Shown here one piece after another: positions 53,979 through 62,957 of a stretch of 64,000 bases of DNA (positions are counted from its first letter, which is position 1; the number at the start of each line of letters is the position of its first letter). The DNA lies in the NCBI GenBank assembly GCA_021373025.1, contig JAJFTL010000007.1, positions 1 to 64,000 of the forward strand. Reading direction: 5' to 3'. Origin of the DNA: a bacterium (lineage in GTDB: Bacteria > Caldisericota > Caldisericia > Cryosericales > Cryosericaceae). A program made the position numbers and the translations under genes. Under the pieces are notes generated by a model. That model was given only the letters and a program-made list of their open reading frames with translations. It did no database searches and was not told where the DNA came from.

Positions 53979-56453
53979 ATGAGGGAATACGACTTTCATA
54001 GCATCGAACCGAAGTGGCAGGACCTTTGGGAGGCCGAGAAGGCATACCGGACTGAGGACGCGTCGGACAAGCCAAAACTTTACTGTCTGGATTATTTTCC
54101 ATATCCATCCGGGGATGGCTTGCATGTGGGCCACTGCCGAAATTATATCCCTACGGATGTGATAAGCCGATACTATCGCATGAAGGGCTTCAATGTCCTG
54201 CACCCCATGGGATGGGACGCGTTCGGACTTCCAGCTGAAAACGAGGCTATACGACTCAAGAAGAGTCCGCGGGAGATCACTCGTAGGAATACAGCCAATT
54301 TCAAGCGGCAGCTCAAGCTCCTCGGAACTTCGTACGACTGGGAGCGCGAGATTAATTCTTCCGATCCTGAATACTACCGTTGGACACAGTGGTTCTTCCT
54401 GTTGCTCTACAAGCGTGGCCTTGCCTACGAGAAAGAGTCTGAGCAGTGGTGGTGTCCTCATTGCAAGACAGTTCTCGCAAATGAGCAGGCAAAGGACGGC
54501 AAGTGCTGGCGCTGTGGAACTGCTGTCGAGAAGAAACAGCTGAAACAGTGGTTCTTCAAGATCACTGACTATGCCGACCGTCTTGCCGACGACCTAGACA
54601 CCGTTGACTGGCCTGAGCGCATCAAGATCATGCAGCGTAACTGGATTGGCAAATCAGTTGGGGCGGAGGTCGTGTTTGAGATCGTGTCGGCTAGTGACAG
54701 CTCCAGACATCCGGTGACCGTCTTCACGACGCGTCTGGACACGATCATGGGAGCGACATTTCTCGTGTTGGCCCCGGAGCATCCTTTGGTGCAGGAAATT
54801 GTCTCTGATGGGCAGCGAGCCGATGTAGAAACATACATCGCAAATGCGAAGACCAAGACTGAGATTGACCGCATGTCAACCGAGAAGGAGAAGACTGGCG
54901 TCTTCACGGGAGCATATGCGATCAATCCATTTTCTGGCGAAAAAGTCCCGGTCTGGATAGCGGACTATGTGCTCATGGGATATGGCACGGGTGCCATTAT
55001 GGCGGTCCCGGCTCACGACAGTCGCGACTTCGTGTTCGCAAAGAAGTATGGCTTACCAATTCGCCAGGTGATCACATGGCCAGGCGTTACCTATGAAGAG
55101 TCGGTGTGGAATGACTTGTACTCTGAGCATGGAAGCCTTGTGAATTCGGGCCGTTTTGATGATCTGACGACAGAAGCAGCGTTCGCAGCAATGATTGCAG
55201 AAGGCCAAGAAAAGGGTGTTGCTAAGGCTGAAACCAATTATCATATGCGTGATTGGCTGATCAGTCGCCAGCGCTACTGGGGAGCTCCAATACCCATGAT
55301 ACATTGTCCAACATGCGGGACGGTCCCAGTTCCAGAAAGTCAATTGCCAGTACTGCTTCCAGATGTCGAGGGATATGAGCCCAGCGGTACCGGCGAGTCT
55401 CCTCTCGCTGGTATTAAGGACTGGGTCGAGACGACATGCCCTGTGTGCGGGGGTCCGGCTCGGCGCGAGACAGACACCATGGACGGTTTTGCATGTTCTT
55501 CATGGTATGAGTTGCGCTATACCAGTCCTCACGACGACAAGGTACCGTTCGATCGTGCAAAGGTTGATTACTGGCTTCCCGTCGACTTATACGTGGGTGG
55601 CGCCGAGCATGCAGTAATGCACTTGCTTTATTCGCGGTTCTGGACCAAGGTCATGTATGACGCGGGGCTGATTGGCTTCACTGAGCCCTTCGCACGCCTC
55701 ATGAACCAGGGCATGCTGTTGTCGTACGATGGACAGAAGATGAGCAAGAGCAGGCACAATGTCATCACTCCCGACGAAGTTGTCGAACAGTACGGTGCAG
55801 ATACATTACGCCTGTATGAGCTGTTCATGGCGCCGTTCGAACAGGAAGTGGCCTGGTCTAAGGAAGGCATTTCAGGAGCACATCGTTTTGTGAAGCGCCT
55901 GTGGGAGCTGGGGCAACGGTCGATCGATGCATCTCATGGCGAGCTTAGACCTGCACGCATTCCCGGATTCGAGCTACACATCAACAAGCTGACGAAGAAG
56001 ATCACGGAGGATGTCGAGAAGTTCAAGTTCAACACCGCCGTGGCTGCATTCATGGAGTACTTTAACTTCCTCTCCGGGATCGTTCGTGCTGATGAGACAG
56101 TACTTTCCACGGTTGAGTGGCAGTCAGGCATGCATCAGCTTCTTGTCCTCCTTGCCCCCTTTGCTCCCCACATGACCGAGGAGCTGTGGCAGGAATATGG
56201 TGGTGTGGGCAGTATTCACCGGCAACCCTGGCCTGCATGGGATGACAGCAAGCTGGTGGAAAGTGAAGTGGAAGTGGCAGTGCAGATCAACGGTAAGGTG
56301 CGAGGAACGATGGTGGTCGCCTCTGATTCGAATGACGACGAACTTGAGAAGCTTGCTCTTCGTCAAGACTTCGTTGTCAAGTACACCGCGGGACATATTG
56401 TCAAGCGCGTTGTTGTAATCAAGGGGAAAATCGTTAATATTGTAGTTCAGTGA
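53979..56453 (+). CDS. leuS: Leucyl-tRNA synthetase
   Basis: Encodes 824 aa, bacterial-type length. The HIGH-like signature is PYPSGDGLHVGHCRNY, zinc-finger-like cysteines lie in WWCPHCKTVLANEQ...CWRCG, the CP1 editing domain includes GTGAIMAVPAHDSRDFVFA (with the conserved aspartate), and KMSKS is exact in GQKMSKSRHNV. The anticodon-binding and C-terminal domains end with VQINGKVRGTMVV. It is followed by rpmF after 22 bp. Confidence 0.97.
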   Translation: MREYDFHSIEPKWQDLWEAEKAYRTEDASDKPKLYCLDYFPYPSGDGLHVGHCRNYIPTDVISRYYRMKGFNVLHPMGWDAFGLPAENEAIRLKKSPREITRRNTANFKRQLKLLGTSYDWEREINSSDPEYYRWTQWFFLLLYKRGLAYEKESEQWWCPHCKTVLANEQAKDGKCWRCGTAVEKKQLKQWFFKITDYADRLADDLDTVDWPERIKIMQRNWIGKSVGAEVVFEIVSASDSSRHPVTVFTTRLDTIMGATFLVLAPEHPLVQEIVSDGQRADVETYIANAKTKTEIDRMSTEKEKTGVFTGAYAINPFSGEKVPVWIADYVLMGYGTGAIMAVPAHDSRDFVFAKKYGLPIRQVITWPGVTYEESVWNDLYSEHGSLVNSGRFDDLTTEAAFAAMIAEGQEKGVAKAETNYHMRDWLISRQRYWGAPIPMIHCPTCGTVPVPESQLPVLLPDVEGYEPSGTGESPLAGIKDWVETTCPVCGGPARRETDTMDGFACSSWYELRYTSPHDDKVPFDRAKVDYWLPVDLYVGGAEHAVMHLLYSRFWTKVMYDAGLIGFTEPFARLMNQGMLLSYDGQKMSKSRHNVITPDEVVEQYGADTLRLYELFMAPFEQEVAWSKEGISGAHRFVKRLWELGQRSIDASHGELRPARIPGFELHINKLTKKITEDVEKFKFNTAVAAFMEYFNFLSGIVRADETVLSTVEWQSGMHQLLVLLAPFAPHMTEELWQEYGGVGSIHRQPWPAWDDSKLVESEVEVAVQINGKVRGTMVVASDSNDDELEKLALRQDFVVKYTAGHIVKRVVVIKGKIVNIVVQ

Positions 56454-56475
56454 TTCTCGTTGAGGAGGAAGTTGA

Positions 56476-56688
56476 ATGGCAAATCCGAAGAAGAAGATAA
56501 CCCACAGCAGAAAGGGCAACAGATACAGCAAGGTGAAGATGCGCTTCGCCAATAACCATAGTCCACTTGTACACTGCGGACACTGCAACAAGCTTATTCG
56601 CGCGCATCACGTCTGCCCATATTGTGGGTACTACGATGGTAAACTTGTGGTGAAGCAAGAAAAGAAGAAGGAAAAGTCTGCTGCCTAA
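56476..56688 (+). CDS. rpmF: 50S ribosomal protein L32
   Basis: Encodes 70 aa. The N-terminal MANPKKKITHSRKGNRYSKV is basic and typical; a zinc site is formed by CGHCNKLI...CPYCGYYDG (CX2C...CX2C), so this is the zinc-binding C+ form. The lysine-rich tail (KQEKKKEKSAA) is normal for the family. GAGGAGG precedes the ATG. Coupling to plsX 3 bp downstream is the common bacterial arrangement. Confidence 0.97.
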   Translation: MANPKKKITHSRKGNRYSKVKMRFANNHSPLVHCGHCNKLIRAHHVCPYCGYYDGKLVVKQEKKKEKSAA

Positions 56689-56691
56689 CAC

Positions 56692-57681
56692 ATGAAAGTC
56701 GCAGTCGATGCGATGGGGGGCGATTATGCCCCCCATGAAATTGTCAAGGGCGCGGTGGAAGCCGCACGGGAGTTTGGTGTCACTGCTGTTCTGGTGGGTG
56801 ATGAATCTGCCATCAACGGCGAATTGTCTCGATATAGGCAAGGCCCTCCCTTCGCCTATGAGGTTGTCCCCACAACCCAGGTCGTTACCTTTCACGACCA
56901 CCCCTCTGAGGCACTGCGAACGCGCAAGGATTCCTCTCTGTATCGGGCCATTCAACTTGTGGCAGAGGGCAGGTCTGATGCGATAGTCTCGGCTGGCAAC
57001 ACTGGAGCTCAGATGGCCATCTCACTCTTTGTTCTCGGTCGACTTCCTGGGTTACTGCGTCCGGGGCTTATCACGGCGGTTCCATCCCTGACCGGTGAGC
57101 CGTCATATTTCATCGATATGGGAGCTGCTGCCGACTGTGTCCCGGAAAACATACTGCAGTTCGCGCGCATGGGGCAGGAGTACTGTAAGATCGTGACGGG
57201 CAAGGACGCGCCAACCGTTGGTCTTCTCAACATCGGCGAGGAGCCCGAGAAAGGCTCTCGACAGATGATTGAAACACACAAACTGTTGGCAGCGAAGGTT
57301 CCTGAGTTCATAGGCAACGTTGAACCGAAAGACGTGTTTCGACGCGCTGCGGATGTTGTCGTTAGCGACGGATTCACGGGCAATATCTTCACGAAGACCT
57401 TGGAGAGCACGGCAGAAGCTTTGTTTGGAATGATGAAGGTGGCATTAAGCAGCTCCCTCAAGGGGAAGATAGGCGGAGCACTGACTCACGGCGATCTGCA
57501 CATTGTGAAGGACAAACTCGATTACAGCCAGTATGGTGGAGTCCCGCTGCTGGGGCTCAAGGGCATCAGCATTGTCTGCCATGGACGGTCAGACGCCACA
57601 GCCATCTATCATGCGATTCGAGTTGCCAGAAACGTCAGCGATCAAGGCCTTGTGACCAGGCTGGAGGCGTTGTGGCAATGA
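56692..57681 (+). CDS. plsX: Phosphate acyltransferase PlsX
   Basis: Encodes 329 aa. It makes acyl phosphate from acyl-ACP for phospholipid synthesis. The start MKVAVDAMGGDYAPHEIVKG, the central IVSAGNTGAQMAISLFVLGR, and GLLNIGEEPEKGSRQMIETH followed by VVSDGFTGNIFTKTLE are hallmark PlsX segments. It follows rpmF by 3 bp. Usual partners fabD, fabG and acpP are not between it and rnc, so the fatty-acid genes must be elsewhere. Confidence 0.96.
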   Translation: MKVAVDAMGGDYAPHEIVKGAVEAAREFGVTAVLVGDESAINGELSRYRQGPPFAYEVVPTTQVVTFHDHPSEALRTRKDSSLYRAIQLVAEGRSDAIVSAGNTGAQMAISLFVLGRLPGLLRPGLITAVPSLTGEPSYFIDMGAAADCVPENILQFARMGQEYCKIVTGKDAPTVGLLNIGEEPEKGSRQMIETHKLLAAKVPEFIGNVEPKDVFRRAADVVVSDGFTGNIFTKTLESTAEALFGMMKVALSSSLKGKIGGALTHGDLHIVKDKLDYSQYGGVPLLGLKGISIVCHGRSDATAIYHAIRVARNVSDQGLVTRLEALWQ

Positions 57682-58472
57682 CGGGCGGCATGCACGGGAC
57701 GCGCAGAAAACCTGTGCACCAAATCGTTGTCCCTAAAGAGGACTTTACCAGTGCTCTGGTGATGGAACGAGCTGAGGAATTCAATAGGACACTTCCCGTA
57801 TCATTCAAGAACCTGCGCTATCTGGTTGTCGCGCTGACGCACAGCTCATTTGCAAGTGAACATCATAGTTACACGTCGAATGAGAAACTTGAATTTGTAG
57901 GTGATGGAATTGTCAACTTCATCGTCGCCAAATTGCTCTTTCTGGAATTTCCCGAGGCCAACGAAGGCGATCTCTCCAAAATGCGAGCGGCACTAGTCAA
58001 AGAACGAGGCGTCTATGAGCGCGCATTGGACATAGGACTGGACAAGTACCTTCTGCTGGGAAAGGGTGAGGAGAAGCTGCGCGATGAACGAAAGCCGGCC
58101 ATTCTTGCAGATGGTTTTGAAGCTCTGACAGCGGCCATTTATTTCGACAGTGGGATGCATGCTGCCGAGAAGTTCGTGAGCATTGTATTTCGGAAGGCCA
58201 TCTCGGATTTGCACAATGCTGCTGTTCTCGATTACAAGACTGCCTTGCAGGAAGAGACCCAGCGCAGCGTTCATCTGCTGCCGGTCTATGCGACGGAGAC
58301 AGCGCGGGACGTGGACGGATCCGATGTTTTCACGTCGCTCGTGTATATTGGAAGTGTTCTCTATGGCGAAGGGCGTGGGTCATCGAAGAAGAAAGCCGAA
58401 GAGGATGCCGCCCACGCTGCACTTGATGCCTTTCTTGTGGAGCATCCGCGACGCATGGAGTCTGGGTCGTGA
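57678..58472 (+). CDS. rnc: Ribonuclease III
   Basis: Encodes 264 aa (266 if the upstream GTG at 57672 is used; GGAGG is nearer to that one). It cleaves double-stranded RNA. The signature is NEKLEFVGDGIVNFIVAKLL (usual NERLEFLGDAVL), so the first glutamate and GD are kept while A is replaced by G. The second acidic site is ILADGFEALTAAIYFDSG, and a dsRBD lies at about 185-255 (DYKTALQEETQR...SSKKKAEEDAAHAAL). The ATG overlaps the plsX stop. Confidence 0.93.
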   Translation: MTGGMHGTRRKPVHQIVVPKEDFTSALVMERAEEFNRTLPVSFKNLRYLVVALTHSSFASEHHSYTSNEKLEFVGDGIVNFIVAKLLFLEFPEANEGDLSKMRAALVKERGVYERALDIGLDKYLLLGKGEEKLRDERKPAILADGFEALTAAIYFDSGMHAAEKFVSIVFRKAISDLHNAAVLDYKTALQEETQRSVHLLPVYATETARDVDGSDVFTSLVYIGSVLYGEGRGSSKKKAEEDAAHAALDAFLVEHPRRMESGS

Positions 58473-59440
58473 GCGTTCTCTCGCGCATCAAGCAGTTATT
58501 TGGAGCAGAAGATCCAGTCCAGGATGGGTCTTCTGTCGAAGCGCAGGCAGTCCCCTCCCAATCACAGGAGCCAGATGTGACGGCCACAGTGCAGACCACT
58601 ACTCCGCAGGAGCGACGAAGTCGCAGCACAGCTCCCGACCTTGATGCGCTCGAGGAGTTGCTCATCGATGCGGGCATAGACGTTGACACTACCATGGGAA
58701 TACTGCAGGAAGTTGGAAAGAGCCGGTTGCTGGGGCGTCCGACAGCAGAACAGATTATCACTCGCATCCGAGCAAAGCTCAGTTCTGTGCTCGACCTGGA
58801 CTCAACATTGCACGTAGACGGTTCGCCGGCAGTTCTTCTGGTTACAGGTGTCAATGGGGCAGGCAAGACCTCGTCGGTCGCCAAGCTGGCAAATATGCTG
58901 AAACATCAGAACTATAAAGTTCTTCTCGTGGCCGCCGATACGTTTCGGGCAGGAGCCGTCGATCAGTTGGCCATTCTTGCCAATCGCGTTGGCGTACCTG
59001 TCATGCGCTCGGTCGAAGGCCAGGATCCGTCCAGCGTTGTCTTCAATGGACTTCAGAAGGCAGTGGCGGATCGTATGGATGTCGTGATCATCGATACGGC
59101 CGGGCGCCTCGAGAACAAGAAAAATCTCATATCGGAGCTTCAGAAGGTTACTCGGGTCATCGAGGATAAGTTCGGGCTGCCCCTATCGGAGACACTGCTG
59201 GTGATCGATGCGACCACCGGGGAAAACGCCTTGATGCAGGCACGAACGTTCAGTGAAGCTATTCACATTTCCGGTATCATTCTCACCAAGGTCGATTCCG
59301 GCGCCAAGGGCGGCAGTATAGTTGGCATCGCAAGAGAACTAAAAATCCCAGTCAAGCTGGTGTGCAATGGTGAAACGCTTTTGAGCATAAAACCGTTTGA
59401 CAAAGATGATATCGTGAACATGATACTACTGTCGGACTAA
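58469..59440 (+). CDS. ftsY: Signal recognition particle receptor FtsY
   Basis: Encodes 323 aa, a short FtsY lacking a long acidic A-domain; the N-terminal 55 residues are polar. The NG domain carries LLVTGVNGAGKTSSVAKLAN (G1), LVAADTFRAGAVDQLAI (G2), VIIDTAGRLENKKNLISEL (G3) and IILTKVDSGAKGGSIVGIA (G4/G5). It docks the SRP-ribosome complex to the membrane. The GTG start overlaps the rnc stop (GTGA). smc, often between rnc and ftsY, is absent. Confidence 0.95.
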   Translation: MSVLSRIKQLFGAEDPVQDGSSVEAQAVPSQSQEPDVTATVQTTTPQERRSRSTAPDLDALEELLIDAGIDVDTTMGILQEVGKSRLLGRPTAEQIITRIRAKLSSVLDLDSTLHVDGSPAVLLVTGVNGAGKTSSVAKLANMLKHQNYKVLLVAADTFRAGAVDQLAILANRVGVPVMRSVEGQDPSSVVFNGLQKAVADRMDVVIIDTAGRLENKKNLISELQKVTRVIEDKFGLPLSETLLVIDATTGENALMQARTFSEAIHISGIILTKVDSGAKGGSIVGIARELKIPVKLVCNGETLLSIKPFDKDDIVNMILLSD

Positions 59441-59496
59441 GTCCAACAGCGATGATAAAACAGACATTCCATCATATTGCCCGAAGGAGCTGAACT

Positions 59497-59919
59497 ATGC
59501 AGAGCAAAGCGAGAGATAAGGTCAACATCACTCCCGGTCACGAGAAGAAGATCCGACGCAAGGAAGAGATCCAAGAGCTTCTTGAGTTCTATTCGGGGCT
59601 CCTCACCAAGAAAGAACTCGGAGTTTTGGAACTCTACGTGCGTCCCGAATTCTCCGGTGCTGAAGTTGCGCGCATGCTGCACATTTCACGTCAGGCAGTT
59701 CACGACCACATTCGTCGTTCGCTGAGTCGGATGAGGCGATGCGAAAGCAAGCTGCATCTGATCTCGGATTACAAGACGAATGTGGTAATGTATCGGAGGA
59801 TCATGTCCAAGCTTGACGCCTGTTGTGAACAGGCTCACGATCCCGAGGGCAAGGCAAGCCTCGCCGACCTGAAAGTCCTCTTTGAAAAGCTGGTTAACCG
59901 CAACAGCCATCAACGATAG
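59497..59919 (+). CDS. ylxM: YlxM-family HTH protein
   Basis: Encodes 140 aa. A helix-turn-helix is clear in LYVRPEFSGAEVARMLHISR followed by QAVHDHIRRSLSRM, which is the YlxM/sigma-4-like pattern, just upstream of ffh as in Firmicutes. The protein has a longer C-terminal helical tail than usual. YlxM has been linked to the SRP pathway. AAGGAG lies before the ATG; ffh begins 9 bp after the stop. Confidence 0.85.
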   Translation: MQSKARDKVNITPGHEKKIRRKEEIQELLEFYSGLLTKKELGVLELYVRPEFSGAEVARMLHISRQAVHDHIRRSLSRMRRCESKLHLISDYKTNVVMYRRIMSKLDACCEQAHDPEGKASLADLKVLFEKLVNRNSHQR

Positions 59920-59928
59920 GTCCGGGAC

Positions 59929-61242
59929 GTGTTCGAATCGGTAAAGAAGGCATTTGGTGGAGTCTTTGATGGACTGCGCCGAAAAGGATTGCTGTCGCAG
60001 GGAGACATCGATGCTGCATTAGCAGAAGTCAGAGTCAGCCTGCTTGCGGCAGATGTCGACTACAGAGTAGTCAAATCGTTCATTGCACGCACACGCGAGG
60101 CGTGCCTTGACGAGAGGGTTCTTGGCAGCATGACACCAGGCGACCAGGTGACCAAGGTTGTGTATGAGCAGCTGGTACAGGAATTGGGAGGACCGGGAAG
60201 CAAGGGCATCGCCATAACGCACATCCCGTATCGTGTTATGCTTGTTGGACTTCAGGGATCAGGAAAGACGACGACGCTGGGCAAGCTGGCTCTCCTTCTC
60301 AAGAAGGAAGGTCACTATCCGCTGCTTATCCCGGGGGACCTTGGTCGGCCGGCAGCTTATCAGCAGTTACAGAAACTGGCGGCGGATGCAGGAGTGGAGT
60401 TCTTTGGAGAGCATGTCGATACTCTGGAAGATCTCCTGCGCGGGGCCGATCGCTTCGCACGCGAGAAATCTCTTGATGTCCAGTTGCTGGATACGCAAGG
60501 ACGTCACGAGTTCGACGCTGAACTGATGGATCAGCTGCGCATGGTGGTCACCATGTATCGACCTGATGACACGCTCATCGTTCTCGATTCCATGATGGGT
60601 TCGAAAGCGATCCCTCTTTCGCAGAGTTTTGACAAGGTTGCCCCGCTTACCGGGGCGATTTTCACGAAATTCGATTCGCCTGCCCAGGGAGGGGCTGTTC
60701 TATCGTTCAAGGATTCCATCGGGAAGCCGGTCAGATATATCGGAGTGGGCGAGCACCTTCAGGATATAGAGTACTTTGTACCGGAGAGGCATGCGGCGCG
60801 CATCGTCGGCTATGGTGATATGGAGGGGCTTCTTAAACGGTATGACGACGCTGAACATCGGGCAAAAGCAACAGTAATAGCAAAGAAGGTTCAAACGGGG
60901 AAGTTTGACCTTTACGACCTCCGCGATCAGCTGCTTGAAATAGCTCAAGTTGGTGGTATAAATAAAATGCTTGACAGCCTTCCTTCGAACGTGCTTCCCA
61001 AAGGAGCTGTTGTCGATGAAGGTATAGCAAAGAAGTTCACAGCTATTATTGACTCGATGACGGACACCGAAAGGCGCAATCCGGGAATTCTGAATGCGTC
61101 CCGCAAGCGGCGGGTTGCCCGTGGGGCTGGTGTGGACGTCAGTGATATCAACAGGATGCTCAAGCAATTTGAGTTGTTCAGCCGTATGGCAAAAATGGCG
61201 AACAACCGACATGCCGGGGGCTTTGGTTTTCCCGGACTCTAG
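59929..61242 (+). CDS. ffh: Signal recognition particle protein Ffh
   Basis: Encodes 437 aa. The NG domain has G1 VGLQGSGKTTTLGKLALLL, G2 PGDLGRPAAYQQLQKLA, an unusual G3 LLDTQGRHEFDAELMDQL (normally DTAGR) and G4 FTKFDSPAQGGAVLS (normally TKLDGDARGG). The M domain ends with SRKRRVARGAGVDVSDINRM, the SRP-RNA-binding helix-turn-helix, and a short glycine-rich tail without the long methionine-rich run. It uses GTG. It binds signal peptides with 4.5S RNA, which is not in the window. The substitutions in G3 and G4 are conservative in position but atypical. Confidence 0.95.
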   Translation: MFESVKKAFGGVFDGLRRKGLLSQGDIDAALAEVRVSLLAADVDYRVVKSFIARTREACLDERVLGSMTPGDQVTKVVYEQLVQELGGPGSKGIAITHIPYRVMLVGLQGSGKTTTLGKLALLLKKEGHYPLLIPGDLGRPAAYQQLQKLAADAGVEFFGEHVDTLEDLLRGADRFAREKSLDVQLLDTQGRHEFDAELMDQLRMVVTMYRPDDTLIVLDSMMGSKAIPLSQSFDKVAPLTGAIFTKFDSPAQGGAVLSFKDSIGKPVRYIGVGEHLQDIEYFVPERHAARIVGYGDMEGLLKRYDDAEHRAKATVIAKKVQTGKFDLYDLRDQLLEIAQVGGINKMLDSLPSNVLPKGAVVDEGIAKKFTAIIDSMTDTERRNPGILNASRKRRVARGAGVDVSDINRMLKQFELFSRMAKMANNRHAGGFGFPGL

Positions 61243-61270
61243 CACTTACAGGTATGCAACAGGAGGAAAC

Positions 61271-61540
61271 ATGGTAAGTATCAAGCTCGCAAGGACCGGA
61301 ACCAAACATCAGGCTCACTATCGTTTTGTCGTGCTCGATCGAAAGAAGCCCACCAATGGTGCGGTCATCGAGACACTGGGATATTATGACCCCAATCCCA
61401 AAGTGCCGAAGATCGAAGTCAGCGAAGAGCGCGTGGCATATTGGCTTGGATTGGGAGCACAGCCGACTGACGCAGTACGCAATCTCCTCAAGCACAACGG
61501 CATCTGGCAGCGATTTGTTGCAAGCAAGACTGTAGAGTAG
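61271..61540 (+). CDS. rpsP: 30S ribosomal protein S16
   Basis: Encodes 89 aa. MVSIKLARTGTKHQAHYRFV (family M.kIRL.R.G.k..p.YRIVV) and the segment IETLGYYDPNPKVPKIEVSE are unmistakable; the C-terminal VRNLLKHNGIWQ fits family helix 3. AGGAGG lies before the ATG; in-frame ATGs upstream belong to the ffh coding region. It is followed by khpA after 30 bp. Confidence 0.97.
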   Translation: MVSIKLARTGTKHQAHYRFVVLDRKKPTNGAVIETLGYYDPNPKVPKIEVSEERVAYWLGLGAQPTDAVRNLLKHNGIWQRFVASKTVE

Positions 61541-61570
61541 GACTGCCTTGCTCGTGGCAGGAGACGCTGT

Positions 61571-61843
61571 ATGAAACAGTTAGTCGAAACCATTGTCAAG
61601 GCGCTTGTGGACACTCCTGAAGAGGTTGTTGTCAACGAGATTGCTGGGGATCAGGTGACGACGTATGAGATTAAGGTCGCTCAGAGCGACGCGGGCAAGG
61701 TAATCGGGAAACAAGGCCGCACAGTCCAGGCGATTCGTACGCTCGTCAGAGCGGCTTCTGCAAGAAGTGGCATAGTGGCCACAGTGCAGATTGACAGCAT
61801 GAATGATGAACAGACCGATGGCGGTCTGGAAGAGGAGCAGTAG
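61571..61843 (+). CDS. khpA: KH-domain RNA-binding protein KhpA
   Basis: Encodes 90 aa, a single KH domain. The GxxG loop is VIGKQGRTVQAIRTLVRAA, with the N-terminal helix MKQLVETIVKALVDTPEEVV. It binds RNA, usually with KhpB, in cell-division or envelope control. The C-terminal tail is acidic (EQTDGGLEEEQ). The position between rpsP and ylqD is the Firmicutes order. The next gene starts 5 bp later. Confidence 0.93.
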   Translation: MKQLVETIVKALVDTPEEVVVNEIAGDQVTTYEIKVAQSDAGKVIGKQGRTVQAIRTLVRAASARSGIVATVQIDSMNDEQTDGGLEEEQ

Positions 61844-61848
61844 ATCAC

Positions 61849-62256
61849 ATGGCGACCAGCGTTTGGATGAAACAGAATGTTCTTATCAAGACAGTGGTGA
61901 CTCAGCAATTCAAGGACAGCTATCTGAAAGACTTGGACAAGGCGACTGGAGAAGCGAAGCAGAACCTCGAACGATTGAAGTCCTCGCTCTCTCAAGTGAT
62001 TCTTCGTGGTGGCGTTGGTGGTCAGTACGACGAGCTGGTCAAGGCGCAGCTGCAGGAGGAAAGGGCGAAGCAGGAACAGATGGTGATGGACCTGGAGGCC
62101 AAGAAGGCTGAAGTATCGAAGCTGGAACTTGGCTCTGTCTATGTGCAGGGAGCTCTTGAGGGGACGGTTGAAGTCAAGGTTGGAGACAACCTGTTTCAGA
62201 AGATCGGTTCCACGTCGATCCTTGTCCAGGATGGTGTCATCCTTTCTATCGACTGA
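61849..62256 (+). CDS. ylqD: YlqD-family protein
   Basis: Encodes 135 aa. A long coiled-coil-like helix covers about residues 20-95 (FKDSYLKDLDKATGEAKQNL, then LQEERAKQEQMVMDLEAKKA), followed by a small beta domain (VQGALEGTVEVKVGDNLFQK). The pattern matches YlqD, a protein of unknown function encoded in the rpsP operon of Bacillus. There is no rimM, trmD or rplS after it; instead a terminator follows, so the operon stops here. Confidence 0.78.
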   Translation: MATSVWMKQNVLIKTVVTQQFKDSYLKDLDKATGEAKQNLERLKSSLSQVILRGGVGGQYDELVKAQLQEERAKQEQMVMDLEAKKAEVSKLELGSVYVQGALEGTVEVKVGDNLFQKIGSTSILVQDGVILSID

Positions 62257-62281
62257 GACTGATCGCTTTCGTGAACGCTCC

Positions 62282-62310
62282 AAGGCAGAGTGCTGACGCT
62301 CTGCCTTTTT
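62282..62310 (+). terminator. Rho-independent terminator after ylqD
   Basis: AAGGCAGAG (62282-62290) pairs with CTCTGCCTT (62299-62307), extendable by a G-T and a G-C pair to a CTGA loop, followed by a run of T to 62310. Confidence 0.9.
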
Positions 62311-62325
62311 GCATCGCTATCAAGG

Positions 62326-62354
62326 TTGACAGACGTACGCATTCACGATATAGT
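62326..62354 (+). promoter_or_regulatory. Strong promoter of the ferritin-like gene
   Basis: Perfect TTGACA (62326-62331), 17-nt spacer, TATAGT (62349-62354). The leader of about 130 nt has no recognised regulatory fold. The -10 region shares GATATAGTGAAC with the lpdA promoter. Confidence 0.75.
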
Positions 62355-62488
62355 GAACAACAAGTGAGCAGGTGGAGACAATGGTCGCATTCGGGTTTGA
62401 AAGCGGGCTGTCTACTGGAGAATAGCCTGCTGGCTGGCGGTACAGGAACGCCTGGTGGGCTCCTATGGGGCCGCCGAAAGGAGAGACT

Positions 62489-62908
62489 ATGGCATCCAAA
62501 GAGTTGCTTGATATGTTGAACAAGGCGATCGCCGGAGAACTGCAGGTTTCGGTTCAGTACATGTGGCAACATGTTCAGTGGAAAGGCCTCAGGCATTTCT
62601 CCGTGAAAGATGAGTTTGAGAAAATTGCTGTCGAGGAGATGAAGCATGCTGAGATGATTGCCGAGCGGCTTTTCTACCTTGGTGGAACTCCTACCACAAG
62701 TCCAGAACCCATTACAGTAGGGCAGTCCCTCAAGGACATGCTGGCCGCGGACATCAAGGCCGAGGAAATGACGATCAAGCTGTACAAGGACATCATTGCT
62801 TTGGCAGCAAAGGAAGAGGATCCCACGACAGCTCATATCTTTACCGAGATCCTTGAGGATGAGGAAGAGCACCTCGACACTTTTCAGAGTCTTGCTGAAG
62901 AGGGCTGA
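62489..62908 (+). CDS. Ferritin-like/bacterioferritin-family protein
   Basis: Encodes 139 aa, four-helix bundle. Diiron-type ligands are in NKAIAGELQVSVQYMWQH, VEEMKHAEMIAERLFYLGG (ExxH), KAEEMTIKLYKDI and LEDEEEHLDTF (ExxH). The GGTPTT loop before helix C is typical of bacterioferritin relatives. It could store iron or detoxify oxygen or peroxide; it is shorter than Bfr (~158 aa), and no heme methionine is assignable with certainty. AAAGGAG precedes the ATG at 62489. It is monocistronic between a strong promoter and a terminator. Confidence 0.85.
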   Translation: MASKELLDMLNKAIAGELQVSVQYMWQHVQWKGLRHFSVKDEFEKIAVEEMKHAEMIAERLFYLGGTPTTSPEPITVGQSLKDMLAADIKAEEMTIKLYKDIIALAAKEEDPTTAHIFTEILEDEEEHLDTFQSLAEEG

Positions 62909-62933
62909 CCACTTTTCGTAAACCAGAATCCTG

Positions 62934-62957
62934 GCGCCGGTGAACCCGGCGCTTTTT
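62934..62957 (+). terminator. Rho-independent terminator after the ferritin-like gene
   Basis: GCGCCGG (62934-62940) and CCGGCGC (62946-62952) with a five-base loop, then TTTTT. Confidence 0.9.
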
